Source: Enterococcus sp. 5H | Lineage (GTDB): Bacteria; Bacillota; Bacilli; Lactobacillales; Enterococcaceae | Direction: 5' to 3' | NCBI RefSeq assembly: GCF_028128615.1 | Contig: NZ_AMDP01000002.1 | Location: 528,245 to 592,244, forward strand | DNA: 64,000 bases | Shown here: positions 9,603 through 17,113 of the stretch, in pieces | How positions within the stretch are numbered: position 1 is the stretch's first letter | Layout: each line of letters opens with the position of its first letter | Position numbers and translations under genes: made by a program | The notes under the pieces: model-generated | Seen by the model: the letters and a program-made list of their open reading frames with translations, nothing else | Database searches by the model: none | Told to the model about the DNA's origin: nothing

Positions 9603-10154
9603 ATGAAAATACAAATAATTGGTGCAGCTGGAACGGGAAAAAGTACTTTGGGTGAGTTTATCGCCAAAAAGGAGCAAATAAAGTGGATTGATACAGATTC
9701 ATACATTTGGAAAGATAACCGATTCACTGAAAGTTACGCAATAGATGAGCGTTTAACTATGTATCAATATGACCGTAAGACAAACAAAGATTTCGTTGCT
9801 TCTGGTTCTGTTTTCGCATGGAACCCAAATGGATTCACGGATCGAGATCTGCTAATTTTCCTTTATTTAGACGAAGAATTACGGTTTAAAAGATTGGAAA
9901 AAAGAGAAATTGAGCGAGGCGGTAAATCTGCATTAAATCTAGATGAACAAGGAAATCAGACCAATGATTTTTTAGAATGGTGCAAAACCTACCATACAGC
10001 GAAAAATCCTTCCGACATTGGAACTTATGCGGAACATAGTTATCAACTGGAACATTCTATTAGTCCTATTTTAAAATTAAATAGCAACCAATCGCTAGCT
10101 TCACTGTATCACACAATTATCTCCACATTAAAAAAAGAACAGAACAATCATTAG
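9603..10154 (+). CDS. P-loop NTPase of adenylate/shikimate-kinase-like type, function unknown
   Basis: The 183-residue soluble protein opens with a Walker A motif GAAGTGKST (7-15). It has IDTDSYIW where small-molecule kinases bind substrate, and FLYLDEELRFKRLEKRE in the position of the Walker B/LID region. This resembles topology-modulation FlaR-like or cytidylate-kinase-like proteins annotated only as AAA family ATPase. No partner genes point to a substrate: the neighbours are a divergent phzF-like gene and a convergent tuf. Substrate and pathway are unknown. Confidence 0.7.
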   Translation: MKIQIIGAAGTGKSTLGEFIAKKEQIKWIDTDSYIWKDNRFTESYAIDERLTMYQYDRKTNKDFVASGSVFAWNPNGFTDRDLLIFLYLDEELRFKRLEKREIERGGKSALNLDEQGNQTNDFLEWCKTYHTAKNPSDIGTYAEHSYQLEHSISPILKLNSNQSLASLYHTIISTLKKEQNNH

Positions 10155-10172
10155 TATTAAATCTAGTAATTG
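10141..10172. terminator. Weak bidirectional hairpin between the P-loop gene and tuf
   Basis: An imperfect stem (ACAATCATTAG against CTAGTAATTGT) with T-rich flanks sits in the 31-base convergent gap. Pairing is incomplete, so this is tentative. Confidence 0.4.
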
Positions 10173-10185
10173 TCCTGTATCTTTT

Positions 10186-11373
10186 TTATTCTTCTATCGT
10201 TGTCACAATTCCTGAACCAACAGTTCTTCCACCTTCACGAATAGAAAAAGTTGTTCCTTGTTCTACTGCAATTGGATGGATTAATTCAACATCTATTGTT
10301 ACATTATCACCTGGCATAACCATTTCAATACCATCTGGTAGTTCCACAATACCCGTTACATCAGTTGTACGGAAATAAAATTGTGGACGATAGTTTGTAA
10401 AGAATGGCGTGTGACGACCGCCTTCTTCTTTGGTTAGAACATAAACTTCTGCAATGAATTTTGTATGTGGCGTAATTGAACCTGGTTTGGCAATAACTTG
10501 TCCACGCTCGATTTCGTCCCGAGTCACACCTCTTAACAAAATACCGACATTATCGCCAGCCTCACCATAATCCAACGTTTTACGGAACATTTCGATTCCA
10601 GTAACAACAGCTTTTTGTGTTTCAGGCTTAATGCCGACAATTTCAATTTCATCACCAACGCTAACCTTTCCACGATCAATCCGCCCAGAAGCTACTGTTC
10701 CTCGACCAGTAATTGAAAAAACATCCTCTACTGGCAACAACAAAGGTTTATCTGTATCTCTTTCTGGTGTAGGAATATAAGAATCGACCGTATCCATCAA
10801 CTCTATAATAGCAGCTTCCGACACTTCATCTCCTTGCAAAGCTTTCAAGGCAGAACCTTTGATAATTGGTGTATCATCACCAGGAAAGTTATACTCGTTT
10901 AATAACTCACGAACTTCCATTTCTACCAAATCAATTAATTCTTCGTCATCAACTAAGTCAGTTTTATTTAAGAAAACCACTAGATGTTTCACACCAACTT
11001 GACGAGATAACAAAATATGTTCTCTTGTTTGAGGCATAGGTCCATCTGTAGCTGATACTACTAAAATTGCACCATCCATTTGAGCCGCACCTGTAATCAT
11101 ATTTTTAACATAATCTGCGTGTCCAGGTGCATCAATATGAGCATAATGTCTTGTGTCTGTTTCATATTCAACGTGTGCAGTATTAATAGTAATACCACGT
11201 TCCCGTTCTTCTGGTGCTGCATCAATACTAGCATAGTCCTGCGGGTTTGCTAGGCCTTTTTTTCCTAATACTGTAGTGATTGCAGCGGTTAATGTTGTTT
11301 TCCCATGATCGACATGTCCAATCGTACCGATATTTACATGGGGTTTACTTCTGTCATAATGTTGTTTTGCCAT
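10186..11373 (-). CDS. tuf: Elongation factor Tu, streptococcal-like copy (probable tufB)
   Basis: EF-Tu carries aminoacyl-tRNA to the ribosome as a GTP complex. The 395-residue protein is complete, with GHVDHGKT (19-26), DAPGH and NKTD GTP-binding motifs and the RDTDKP segment before domain 2. It is not in a str operon with rpsL, rpsG and fusA but stands alone with its own promoter. Several segments read like streptococcal EF-Tu and differ from what I recall of enterococcal Tuf[59 protein letters not shown]. Many enterococci are known to carry such a second copy, tufB, thought to be acquired from a streptococcal lineage. The copy status is inferred, since tufA would be elsewhere. Confidence 0.93.
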   Translation of the reverse strand: MAKQHYDRSKPHVNIGTIGHVDHGKTTLTAAITTVLGKKGLANPQDYASIDAAPEERERGITINTAHVEYETDTRHYAHIDAPGHADYVKNMITGAAQMDGAILVVSATDGPMPQTREHILLSRQVGVKHLVVFLNKTDLVDDEELIDLVEMEVRELLNEYNFPGDDTPIIKGSALKALQGDEVSEAAIIELMDTVDSYIPTPERDTDKPLLLPVEDVFSITGRGTVASGRIDRGKVSVGDEIEIVGIKPETQKAVVTGIEMFRKTLDYGEAGDNVGILLRGVTRDEIERGQVIAKPGSITPHTKFIAEVYVLTKEEGGRHTPFFTNYRPQFYFRTTDVTGIVELPDGIEMVMPGDNVTIDVELIHPIAVEQGTTFSIREGGRTVGSGIVTTIEE

Positions 11374-11445
11374 AATTTACAAACCTCCTATTTTGGTTTA
11401 AAGATAAAAGATGTTTTATTGACCATCTCTGACCTTTATGTTTTT

Positions 11446-11473
11446 ATTATAACCACTTTTTTTAAAAGCACAA
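11446..11473 (-). promoter_or_regulatory. Promoter of tuf
   Basis: Minus-strand -35 TTGTGC (11468-11473), a 16-base spacer and consensus -10 TATAAT (11446-11451) lie about 70 bases upstream of the ATG. A good AGGAGG-type ribosome site precedes the start. Confidence 0.7.
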
Positions 11474-11562
11474 CTTTTATGCTTACTTTTTATAAGTAAA
11501 TTATTTATCTCGGCTTCTTTCTATTCTAACTTTCAGACTTTTTATTTATCGTTAATACAAAA

Positions 11563-11587
11563 AAACCGTCCAAAAATTGAACGGTTT
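11563..11587 (-). terminator. Terminator after khpA
   Basis: A stem of AAACCGT with ACGGTTT, extended by CAA/TTG, is followed on the minus strand by seven T. It ends the rpsP-khpA transcript before the separate tuf promoter. Confidence 0.8.
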
Positions 11588-11595
11588 ACATCGTA

Positions 11596-11841
11596 CTATT
11601 TACCATCTATGATATTCAAACGAACTTTTTTAGGTCCATCCACACGTACACTATAAACAATTGTCCGAATTGCTTTTGCAACTCGTCCTTGTTTACCGAT
11701 AATACGGCCAATATCTTCTGGTGATACAGTCAAATTATATTCTAGAAAAGTATCAGACTCTTCTATCTCTAACTTGATCTGTTCAGGTTGACTGACTAAT
11801 GGACGAACGATAGTTAAGACTAACTCTTTCACATCTGTCAT
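11596..11841 (-). CDS. khpA: KH-domain RNA-binding protein KhpA (YlqC)
   Basis: This is an 81-residue single KH-domain protein with the GRIIGKQGRVAKAIR nucleic-acid-binding loop (about 43-57). In pneumococcus and lactobacilli KhpA pairs with KhpB (Jag/EloR) and affects cell elongation and RNA stability. It lies 11 bases behind rpsP, the common Firmicute order, and shares its transcript. Confidence 0.93.
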   Translation of the reverse strand: MTDVKELVLTIVRPLVSQPEQIKLEIEESDTFLEYNLTVSPEDIGRIIGKQGRVAKAIRTIVYSVRVDGPKKVRLNIIDGK

Positions 11842-11852
11842 AATCGGTCACC

Positions 11853-12128
11853 TTATTTCTTATTAAGCTTAGCTTCGTGGTGTTTTTTCATAACGCCTTC
11901 TTTTGAAAGGATGTTACGAACTGTATCTGAAGGTTGAGCACCTTTAGACAACCAGTCTAAAACTAAATCTTCTTTTAAAACTACTTCTGCAGGATCTTTT
12001 AAAGGATTGTAAGTTCCAACAGTTTCGATGAAACGTCCATCACGAGGAGAACGTGAATCTGCTACTACAATACGGTAAAAAGGACTCTTTTTAGAACCCA
12101 TGCGTTTTAAACGAATTTTTACTGACAT
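11853..12128 (-). CDS. rpsP: 30S ribosomal protein S16
   Basis: This is a 91-residue S16 with the family opening [26 protein letters not shown] and the [10 protein letters not shown] segment. It is a small-subunit assembly protein. It is the first gene of a two-gene transcript with khpA. In many Firmicutes rpsP lies close behind ffh. Here about 5 kb of unrelated genes, several in the opposite direction, separate it from ffh. Confidence 0.97.
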   Translation of the reverse strand: MSVKIRLKRMGSKKSPFYRIVVADSRSPRDGRFIETVGTYNPLKDPAEVVLKEDLVLDWLSKGAQPSDTVRNILSKEGVMKKHHEAKLNKK

Positions 12129-12166
12129 TTATCTATTACACCTCCATTAACTTAATCACAAATGTT

Positions 12167-12195
12167 AGTTTAACAGATTTCCGGCAAGCTGTAAA
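12167..12195 (-). promoter_or_regulatory. Promoter of rpsP-khpA
   Basis: Minus-strand -35 TTTACA (12190-12195), 17 bases, -10 TAAACT (12167-12172), with a short leader and a GGAGGTG ribosome site before the ATG. Confidence 0.7.
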
Positions 12196-12267
12196 GAGTT
12201 TTTTCTTGACACCCTGTATTTTAAGTAAAAATAGTTGATTATAACTAATTTATGCTATACTATCTTT

Positions 12268-12350
12268 ACCTTGGCAGGGGCAATCATCATTGCTTAACAA
12301 TAGACTGAGAATTTAGAAGTTCTACTTCTTGGTTCCCAGTCTATTGTTCT
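12268..12350 (+). ncRNA. Possible small RNA divergent from rpsP (tentative)
   Basis: On the plus strand an extended -10 (TGCTATACT, 12253-12261) with a TTGATT at 12235-12240 (15-base spacer) precedes about 85 bases without a coding frame. These end in a strong stem (ACAATAGACTG with CAGTCTATTGT, roughly 12290-12346) and a T-rich tail. The tail is T-rich on the plus side but not on the minus side, which fits a plus-strand transcript better than a terminator for the acetyltransferase gene. I recognise no RNA family. Confidence 0.3.
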
Positions 12351-12351
12351 G

Positions 12352-13188
12352 TTATTTAGTTTCACCTTCGCACAGATAGTAATCAAATAAGCTTTTTTCT
12401 TCAAAACCAATGGCTTGATATAAATGAAGAGCTGCCGCATTCGTCGACTCTACTTCTAAATAAATTTCTTTTGCTTGTTTTTCTAGCAATTGCTCGATCA
12501 CTTGACTGAGAATTTTTCTACCTATCCCCTGACCTCTATAATCCGCCCTTATCACAAATCCATAAATACCATATCTGTCTTGATCACAATCGATTCTAAT
12601 TGATGCAATGATTTCTTTGTTTTGCTTATAAACTAGTGTATTTTTCAGATCTTCCGGGTCAATTGGATTCTGTTCTTCAACAATTTGGGAATTCTCTAAA
12701 CTTGCAATAATGCTACCATCATTCATTCCGGCTGGTTCTATGTAAAGTTCTGGCGGAATGAATTTAAATTTTTGAGCAGATAGAAACATGCCATATTCAG
12801 AAAAGCAATATTCAAAATGGTTTGTTTCGATTACATAGGATTTAGTAAAACGATCATTTCGGTCAATAATCAGCAATATTCTTTTTATTTTACGTTCTTT
12901 TGCAAAAGTAAGACATGCTTCAATTATTGATTGAATGATTGCTCGATCAGGTTCAGTTACAAGTGTAATTTCTAATTCTGTCGGCTCAAAATTGCATAAC
13001 GCCCCATATCCTACCAGCTCATTGTCTTCCCAACAAAGTAAGTGATTGACTTTTCCAGTTGCTACTTTGAATAAACTCAGATCTAATTTATAAGTTATTC
13101 CTTGTTGCTCTCGTTTTTCCTTTAATGCCATGATTGCTGAAATATCCAGTTGGATTAATTGTGTTTGAATTAATAATTCCCCTGTCAT
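12352..13188 (-). CDS. GNAT-family N-acetyltransferase, tandem domain
   Basis: The 278-residue protein has two GNAT-like halves. The C-terminal half is clearly active-type, with the acetyl-CoA loop RADYRGQGIGRKIL followed by EVESTNAAALHLYQAIGFEE. The N-terminal half (about 15-140) is more divergent. The acceptor substrate is unknown. It lies alone between the convergent putative small RNA and the divergent flavin-reductase gene, in the accessory block that separates rpsP from ffh. Start ATG has GGAGAG upstream. Confidence 0.8.
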   Translation of the reverse strand: MTGELLIQTQLIQLDISAIMALKEKREQQGITYKLDLSLFKVATGKVNHLLCWEDNELVGYGALCNFEPTELEITLVTEPDRAIIQSIIEACLTFAKERKIKRILLIIDRNDRFTKSYVIETNHFEYCFSEYGMFLSAQKFKFIPPELYIEPAGMNDGSIIASLENSQIVEEQNPIDPEDLKNTLVYKQNKEIIASIRIDCDQDRYGIYGFVIRADYRGQGIGRKILSQVIEQLLEKQAKEIYLEVESTNAAALHLYQAIGFEEKSLFDYYLCEGETK

Positions 13189-13334
13189 TTACTCTCCTAA
13201 TTCGTTTTCATTTTTATCATTATAGTATAGTTTCCCCCTCGAAACAATTGAAATTGCCTGCTTCTTGCTTGCAAAAGTAAAATGTTCGATTTATGATAAA
13301 TATGTAGTGTTATTTAAGAATGGAGGAACGTTTT

Positions 13335-13886
13335 ATGAAGAAAAAAATTGGTTTTTTTGTCGGAAGTTTAAGAAAAGGTTCTTATAGTAAAACGGTAGCA
13401 GTTGCACTTTCCAGTTTATTTCCTGAAGATTATGAACCTGTCTTTATTAATTTGCACGATTTGGCTATGTATAATCAGGATTTAGATGACGAAGGAACAC
13501 CTCCTGCTTCTTGGACAACTTTTAGAGAAGAAGTGAAACCTCTAGATGGCGTCGTATTTGTTACTCCAGAATATAATCGTTCTGTTCCAGCCGTTTTAAA
13601 AAATGCGTTAGACGTTGGTTCACGTCCGTATGGACAAAGCGTTTGGGATGGTAAACCAGGTCTAGTTGTAAGTGTTTCGCCTGGTGCTATTAGTGCATTC
13701 GGTGCCAACCATCATTTACGTCAATCACTTGTCTTTTTAAATGTCCCTACATTACAACAACCAGAAGCATACATTGGCAATGTGGTTAGTTTAATCAATG
13801 AAGATGGTACAATTGCTGAAAGTACTATGGGATTCTTTAAAACAATTGTTGATTCTTATATTACTTTTTTAGAAAAAAATAGCTAA
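13335..13886 (+). CDS. NADPH-dependent FMN reductase / quinone reductase
   Basis: This is a 183-residue flavodoxin-fold oxidoreductase. The FMN phosphate loop GSLRKGSYSK is near residue 9, and the hallmark TPEYNRSVPAVLKNALD segment is in the middle. Members reduce FMN, quinones or azo dyes with NAD(P)H. The start at 13335 has GGAGG nine bases upstream; a start five codons earlier overlaps this site and is rejected. It is monocistronic, with a terminator shared with tag. Confidence 0.85.
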   Translation: MKKKIGFFVGSLRKGSYSKTVAVALSSLFPEDYEPVFINLHDLAMYNQDLDDEGTPPASWTTFREEVKPLDGVVFVTPEYNRSVPAVLKNALDVGSRPYGQSVWDGKPGLVVSVSPGAISAFGANHHLRQSLVFLNVPTLQQPEAYIGNVVSLINEDGTIAESTMGFFKTIVDSYITFLEKNS

Positions 13887-13898
13887 TTTAATCAGTGG

Positions 13899-13931
13899 TC
13901 TTCTCTAAAACAAATTTTGTCTTAGAGAAGA
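13899..13931. terminator. Bidirectional terminator between the flavin reductase gene and tag
   Basis: TCTTCTCTAA (13899-13908) pairs with TTAGAGAAGA (13922-13931) and is followed by TTTTTTAG on the plus side. Confidence 0.7.
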
Positions 13932-13935
13932 TTTT

Positions 13936-14499
13936 TTAGTTTACTTCATTATGACGAAAACAAGAGACGATATGATCATTGATTATTCCAACGGCTTCTA
14001 AAAATGCATAGATAATGGTGCTTCCAATAAACTTAAATCCTCTTTTCTTTAAATCAGCACTAATTCTGTCTGAAAGTTCATTGGTTGTAGGAATTTCCTC
14101 TTGGTATTGATAGTTATTGTTCATTACCTCATATTGATTGAATCCCCACAAATACTTAGAAAATGAGCCAAACTCTTGTTGGATTTCCATTACTTTTCCA
14201 GCATTATGAATAGCTGCTTCTATTTTTCTTCGATTTCGGATAATTCCCGAATTATTTACTAACTCATCTATTTTTATTTCATCATACATTGCTACTTTCT
14301 GAATATCAAAGGAATCATATGCTTCGTCAAACTGCTGTTCCTTATTTAAGATTGTCTGCCAGCTTAATCCAGCCTGATTAATATCTAAAACTAACTTTCT
14401 AAATAAACGCTGATCTTCATAGACTGGAACTCCCCACACCTTATCATGGTACTCACTCATATTCGGACTGCTTTTAGCCCAAGTACATCTTTGTTTCAT
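13936..14499 (-). CDS. tag: DNA-3-methyladenine glycosylase I
   Basis: Tag removes 3-methyladenine from alkylated DNA in base-excision repair. The 187-residue protein keeps the four zinc-snap ligands at Cys5, His18, His176 and Cys180, matching the spacing of the E. coli enzyme. It also has the family segments VWGVPVYEDQRLF and QAGLSWQTIL. The ATG at 14499 follows the purine-rich stretch AAGGTGGAAGGG. A GTG three codons earlier lies within that stretch and is less likely. Confidence 0.92.
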   Translation of the reverse strand: MKQRCTWAKSSPNMSEYHDKVWGVPVYEDQRLFRKLVLDINQAGLSWQTILNKEQQFDEAYDSFDIQKVAMYDEIKIDELVNNSGIIRNRRKIEAAIHNAGKVMEIQQEFGSFSKYLWGFNQYEVMNNNYQYQEEIPTTNELSDRISADLKKRGFKFIGSTIIYAFLEAVGIINDHIVSCFRHNEVN

Positions 14500-14561
14500 C
14501 CCTTCCACCTTCCTAAATTCTGTCTCTGTTCATTCATTGTAACAAAAAAAGCAAAAAGATA

Positions 14562-14596
14562 TTTACAAAGCAAACTGTACCATGTATACTAGTACA
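14562..14596 (+). promoter_or_regulatory. Promoter and probable operator of the GntR/ABC operon
   Basis: -35 TTTACA (14562-14567), 17 bases, -10 TATACT (14585-14590). An interrupted palindrome TGTAC-N11-GTACA (14576-14596) covers the -10, the expected place for autorepression by the YtrA-type regulator encoded immediately downstream. The operator role is inferred. Confidence 0.6.
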
Positions 14597-14626
14597 CAAC
14601 AATCACTTTACAAAAAGGAGATTCGC

Positions 14627-15007
14627 ATGGTTTCAATTAATAAAAATAGCAGCAAACCATACTATGAACAGCTAATGTTAAGCATCAAAGAAGATATCTT
14701 AAATGGATTGCTGCAGCCCGGAGATCGTTTACCTTCTGTAAGAGAAATGGCCCGGTTGCTCTTGATGAACCCAAATACTGTAAGTAAAGCTTATAAACTT
14801 TTGGAATCGCAAGAAGTAATCGTGACTGTTAAAGGCAAAGGAACGTATGTGAAAAAAATTGACACTGAATTACGAGATGAGTTTCAGATACAAAAGATCA
14901 AAAAAGAATTCAATGATTTAGTCATTGAAGCGAATTATCTAAATTTGTCAATTGAAGAAATGTCTCAATGGTTAAATGACAGTTATCGACATCTGAAAGG
15001 GGAATAA
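14627..15007 (+). CDS. GntR/YtrA-family transcriptional regulator
   Basis: The 126-residue protein has a winged helix-turn-helix of the GntR type (about 10-70: YYEQLMLSIKEDIL, LPSVREMARLL, NPNTVSKAYK) and only a short helical tail. This is the hallmark of the YtrA subfamily that controls adjacent ABC transporters. ATG at 14627 has AAGGAG seven bases upstream. A longer frame beginning 15 codons earlier would overlap the promoter and is rejected. It is the first gene of a three-gene operon with an ATPase and a permease. The inducing ligand is unknown; relatives respond to cell-wall-active compounds. Confidence 0.88.
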   Translation: MVSINKNSSKPYYEQLMLSIKEDILNGLLQPGDRLPSVREMARLLLMNPNTVSKAYKLLESQEVIVTVKGKGTYVKKIDTELRDEFQIQKIKKEFNDLVIEANYLNLSIEEMSQWLNDSYRHLKGE

Positions 15008-15009
15008 GA

Positions 15010-15909
15010 ATGCGTATTGAAGGATTAGTAAAAACAATTGATCAAAAAGATATTTTAAATGATCTTACTTTAACATTAAGAAAAGGTGAAATTACTGGCC
15101 TGATTGGTACCAACGGCTCAGGCAAAACAACTTTTTTTCGTTCAATTGCTGGACATTACGAACTAGATCAAGGGAAAATATTTATTGACGATGTAGATAT
15201 TCAAGCTGATAAACTGCTTAAACAGCAAATTTTCTACATTGATGAGCAATATAATTTTCTTTCTAGTTATTCGCTAAATAAGCTACTCCTATTTTATCAA
15301 AATGCCTATGCTGGTTTTAATAAGGAAAAATATCTATCCTTACTTAAGAAAAATAATCTAAATCCCAATACTAAGTATCGTTCGATGTCTAAAGGAATGC
15401 AAGGATTATACAAAATGATTTTAGCTATCTGTTCGAATGCAGATTATCTCTTATTAGATGAACCTTTAGACGGTTTGGACCTGATTGTCAAAAAAAATGT
15501 TCTAGGGTTGCTTTTAGATGATGTTAGCGAAAATCAACGTGCAATCGTTATCTCTTCACATAATTTAAGTGAACTTGAAAGCATTATTGATCGCGCGCTA
15601 ATATTAAAAAATCAACACATTCAACTGGATTATCATTTAGAAGATTTAAGAGAGAATGCCCGCAAAATTCAAATGGTTTTTAAAACAAAAAAAGTTCCAC
15701 AGATCGTTAAACAAAATAGCCAACTACTTCATTTTCAAGGTCGGGTTGTCACTTCTATTTTTGAAAACTATACAGAAGAACTAAAACAAGCTATTGAAGC
15801 AGAACAACCTGTGTTATTCGAAGAGCTTCCTCTAACACTTGAAGATGTATTTGAAGCTAATTTTGCACATGGGAAAACTGATTATTCATTACAAGGAGAA
15901 ATTCTATGA
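15010..15909 (+). CDS. ABC transporter ATP-binding protein (YtrB-like)
   Basis: The 299-residue protein has Walker A GTNGSGKTT (about 36-44), a degenerate signature SKGMQGLYKM, Walker B YLLLDEPLDGLD and the switch-region SSHN. After residue 215 an extra C-terminal domain of about 85 residues follows, as in other YtrB/EcsA-type export ATPases. It starts two bases after the regulator stop and overlaps the permease by four bases. It powers the downstream permease, probably for export or self-protection. Substrate unknown. Confidence 0.88.
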   Translation: MRIEGLVKTIDQKDILNDLTLTLRKGEITGLIGTNGSGKTTFFRSIAGHYELDQGKIFIDDVDIQADKLLKQQIFYIDEQYNFLSSYSLNKLLLFYQNAYAGFNKEKYLSLLKKNNLNPNTKYRSMSKGMQGLYKMILAICSNADYLLLDEPLDGLDLIVKKNVLGLLLDDVSENQRAIVISSHNLSELESIIDRALILKNQHIQLDYHLEDLRENARKIQMVFKTKKVPQIVKQNSQLLHFQGRVVTSIFENYTEELKQAIEAEQPVLFEELPLTLEDVFEANFAHGKTDYSLQGEIL

Positions 15910-17066
15910 ACAAACAATTGCTAACTATTTTAAAAAAACGTTATGGTCTTTTTATACTGATTGCTAGCATCGCTATTGTAGGTTTTTATGTTTTTTTAGG
16001 TATAAGTGATGTGAATCGTTGGAAAGAAATGGAACTATATTACAGTTCTGATGATTTTATCACAGAATTAAAACAAAATCCTGAAGAGATAAATCCTAGT
16101 TACAAAAATTTATCATTAAAAGAACGACAAGAAAAACATAAAAAAGACAGCTTAATGCTATTTTTCCAAACAGACACTTTTGATGATCAAGGAAATATGG
16201 ACACTTCCGAAAATCGACCCTATTTTACAATGTATTTCAATGAAAATCCATGGCTATTAATTTCCCTTATTTCGCTAATCGGCTTCTCTCTATTTTTTGT
16301 TGACTTAAAAACTTCTTTCAACGAGTTCTTATTTTCGTTAGGTGTGTCTAAGCGTAAAATATATTTCACAAAGTATTTATTAATTGCACTACCACTTCTT
16401 TTTAGTGTATTAATTGCTAAAATATTATTTATTGGCATCGTAACTTTAGGAATTCCTAGTGAATATGTCAACTTAAACATGCATCAAATAGTCATGAATA
16501 TCCTAGCACTTTGGTCACCGATTGTCTTTTATTTTTCTGTGTCTACATTTATTGGTTTGGTTACTGGACATATGATTCTTGGACCATTAACATTATTTGG
16601 CTTTTGTTTTTCATTTGAGTTTTTTATGACTTCACTTACAAATGCACTATACTTTTTTACAGATCATACAAAAGAAGTTTATATGGGTGATTTTTTCCAA
16701 TACATTATAACTAAAAATCCTACTCCGTTGTTTCCTATTATTTTTGCGTTAGTTGTGTCAATTTTGCTAACTGTGTCAGGTTTCTTTTTATTCCCCGCTT
16801 TAACGTTAGAGAAAAAAGGAAACTATTTATTATTCGATAAACTTAAAATTCCTGTGATTATCGCAACTACAATTTATGTACCTATTGTTATGGTGTTTTC
16901 ACAAGGCTTTTCTCATGATGAAAGTCTCCAATCTTCTATCGTTAGTCTACTGATTTATGCAATAATTACTGCGCTGATTGTAAGCTACATTGTCTTTAAA
17001 AAAGAAATTGATAGATGGATTCATCAAAAGAAACAAATCAAAGAAAAGATTTCTGTCAGGCAATAA
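15906..17066 (+). CDS. ABC transporter permease of the GntR operon
   Basis: This is a 386-residue membrane protein. One helix at about 13-33 is followed by an extracytoplasmic segment of roughly 70 residues, then about five or six hydrophobic helices up to residue 370 and a lysine-rich cytoplasmic tail. The pattern matches the ABC-2-like permeases of ytrA-type operons. It shares ATGA with the ATPase gene, so expression is coupled. No sequence motif reveals the substrate. Confidence 0.82.
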   Translation: MNKQLLTILKKRYGLFILIASIAIVGFYVFLGISDVNRWKEMELYYSSDDFITELKQNPEEINPSYKNLSLKERQEKHKKDSLMLFFQTDTFDDQGNMDTSENRPYFTMYFNENPWLLISLISLIGFSLFFVDLKTSFNEFLFSLGVSKRKIYFTKYLLIALPLLFSVLIAKILFIGIVTLGIPSEYVNLNMHQIVMNILALWSPIVFYFSVSTFIGLVTGHMILGPLTLFGFCFSFEFFMTSLTNALYFFTDHTKEVYMGDFFQYIITKNPTPLFPIIFALVVSILLTVSGFFLFPALTLEKKGNYLLFDKLKIPVIIATTIYVPIVMVFSQGFSHDESLQSSIVSLLIYAIITALIVSYIVFKKEIDRWIHQKKQIKEKISVRQ

Positions 17067-17068
17067 AG

Positions 17069-17109
17069 AAAAGCAATTTGTCAGTTTGTTCTACTGGCAA
17101 ATTGCTTTT
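17069..17109. terminator. Bidirectional terminator between the ABC operon and ffh
   Basis: AAAAGCAATTTG (17069-17080) pairs with CAAATTGCTTTT (17098-17109). T runs follow in both directions. On the plus side the T run overlaps the lysine codons at the 3' end of ffh. Confidence 0.8.
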
Positions 17110-17113
17110 TTAT

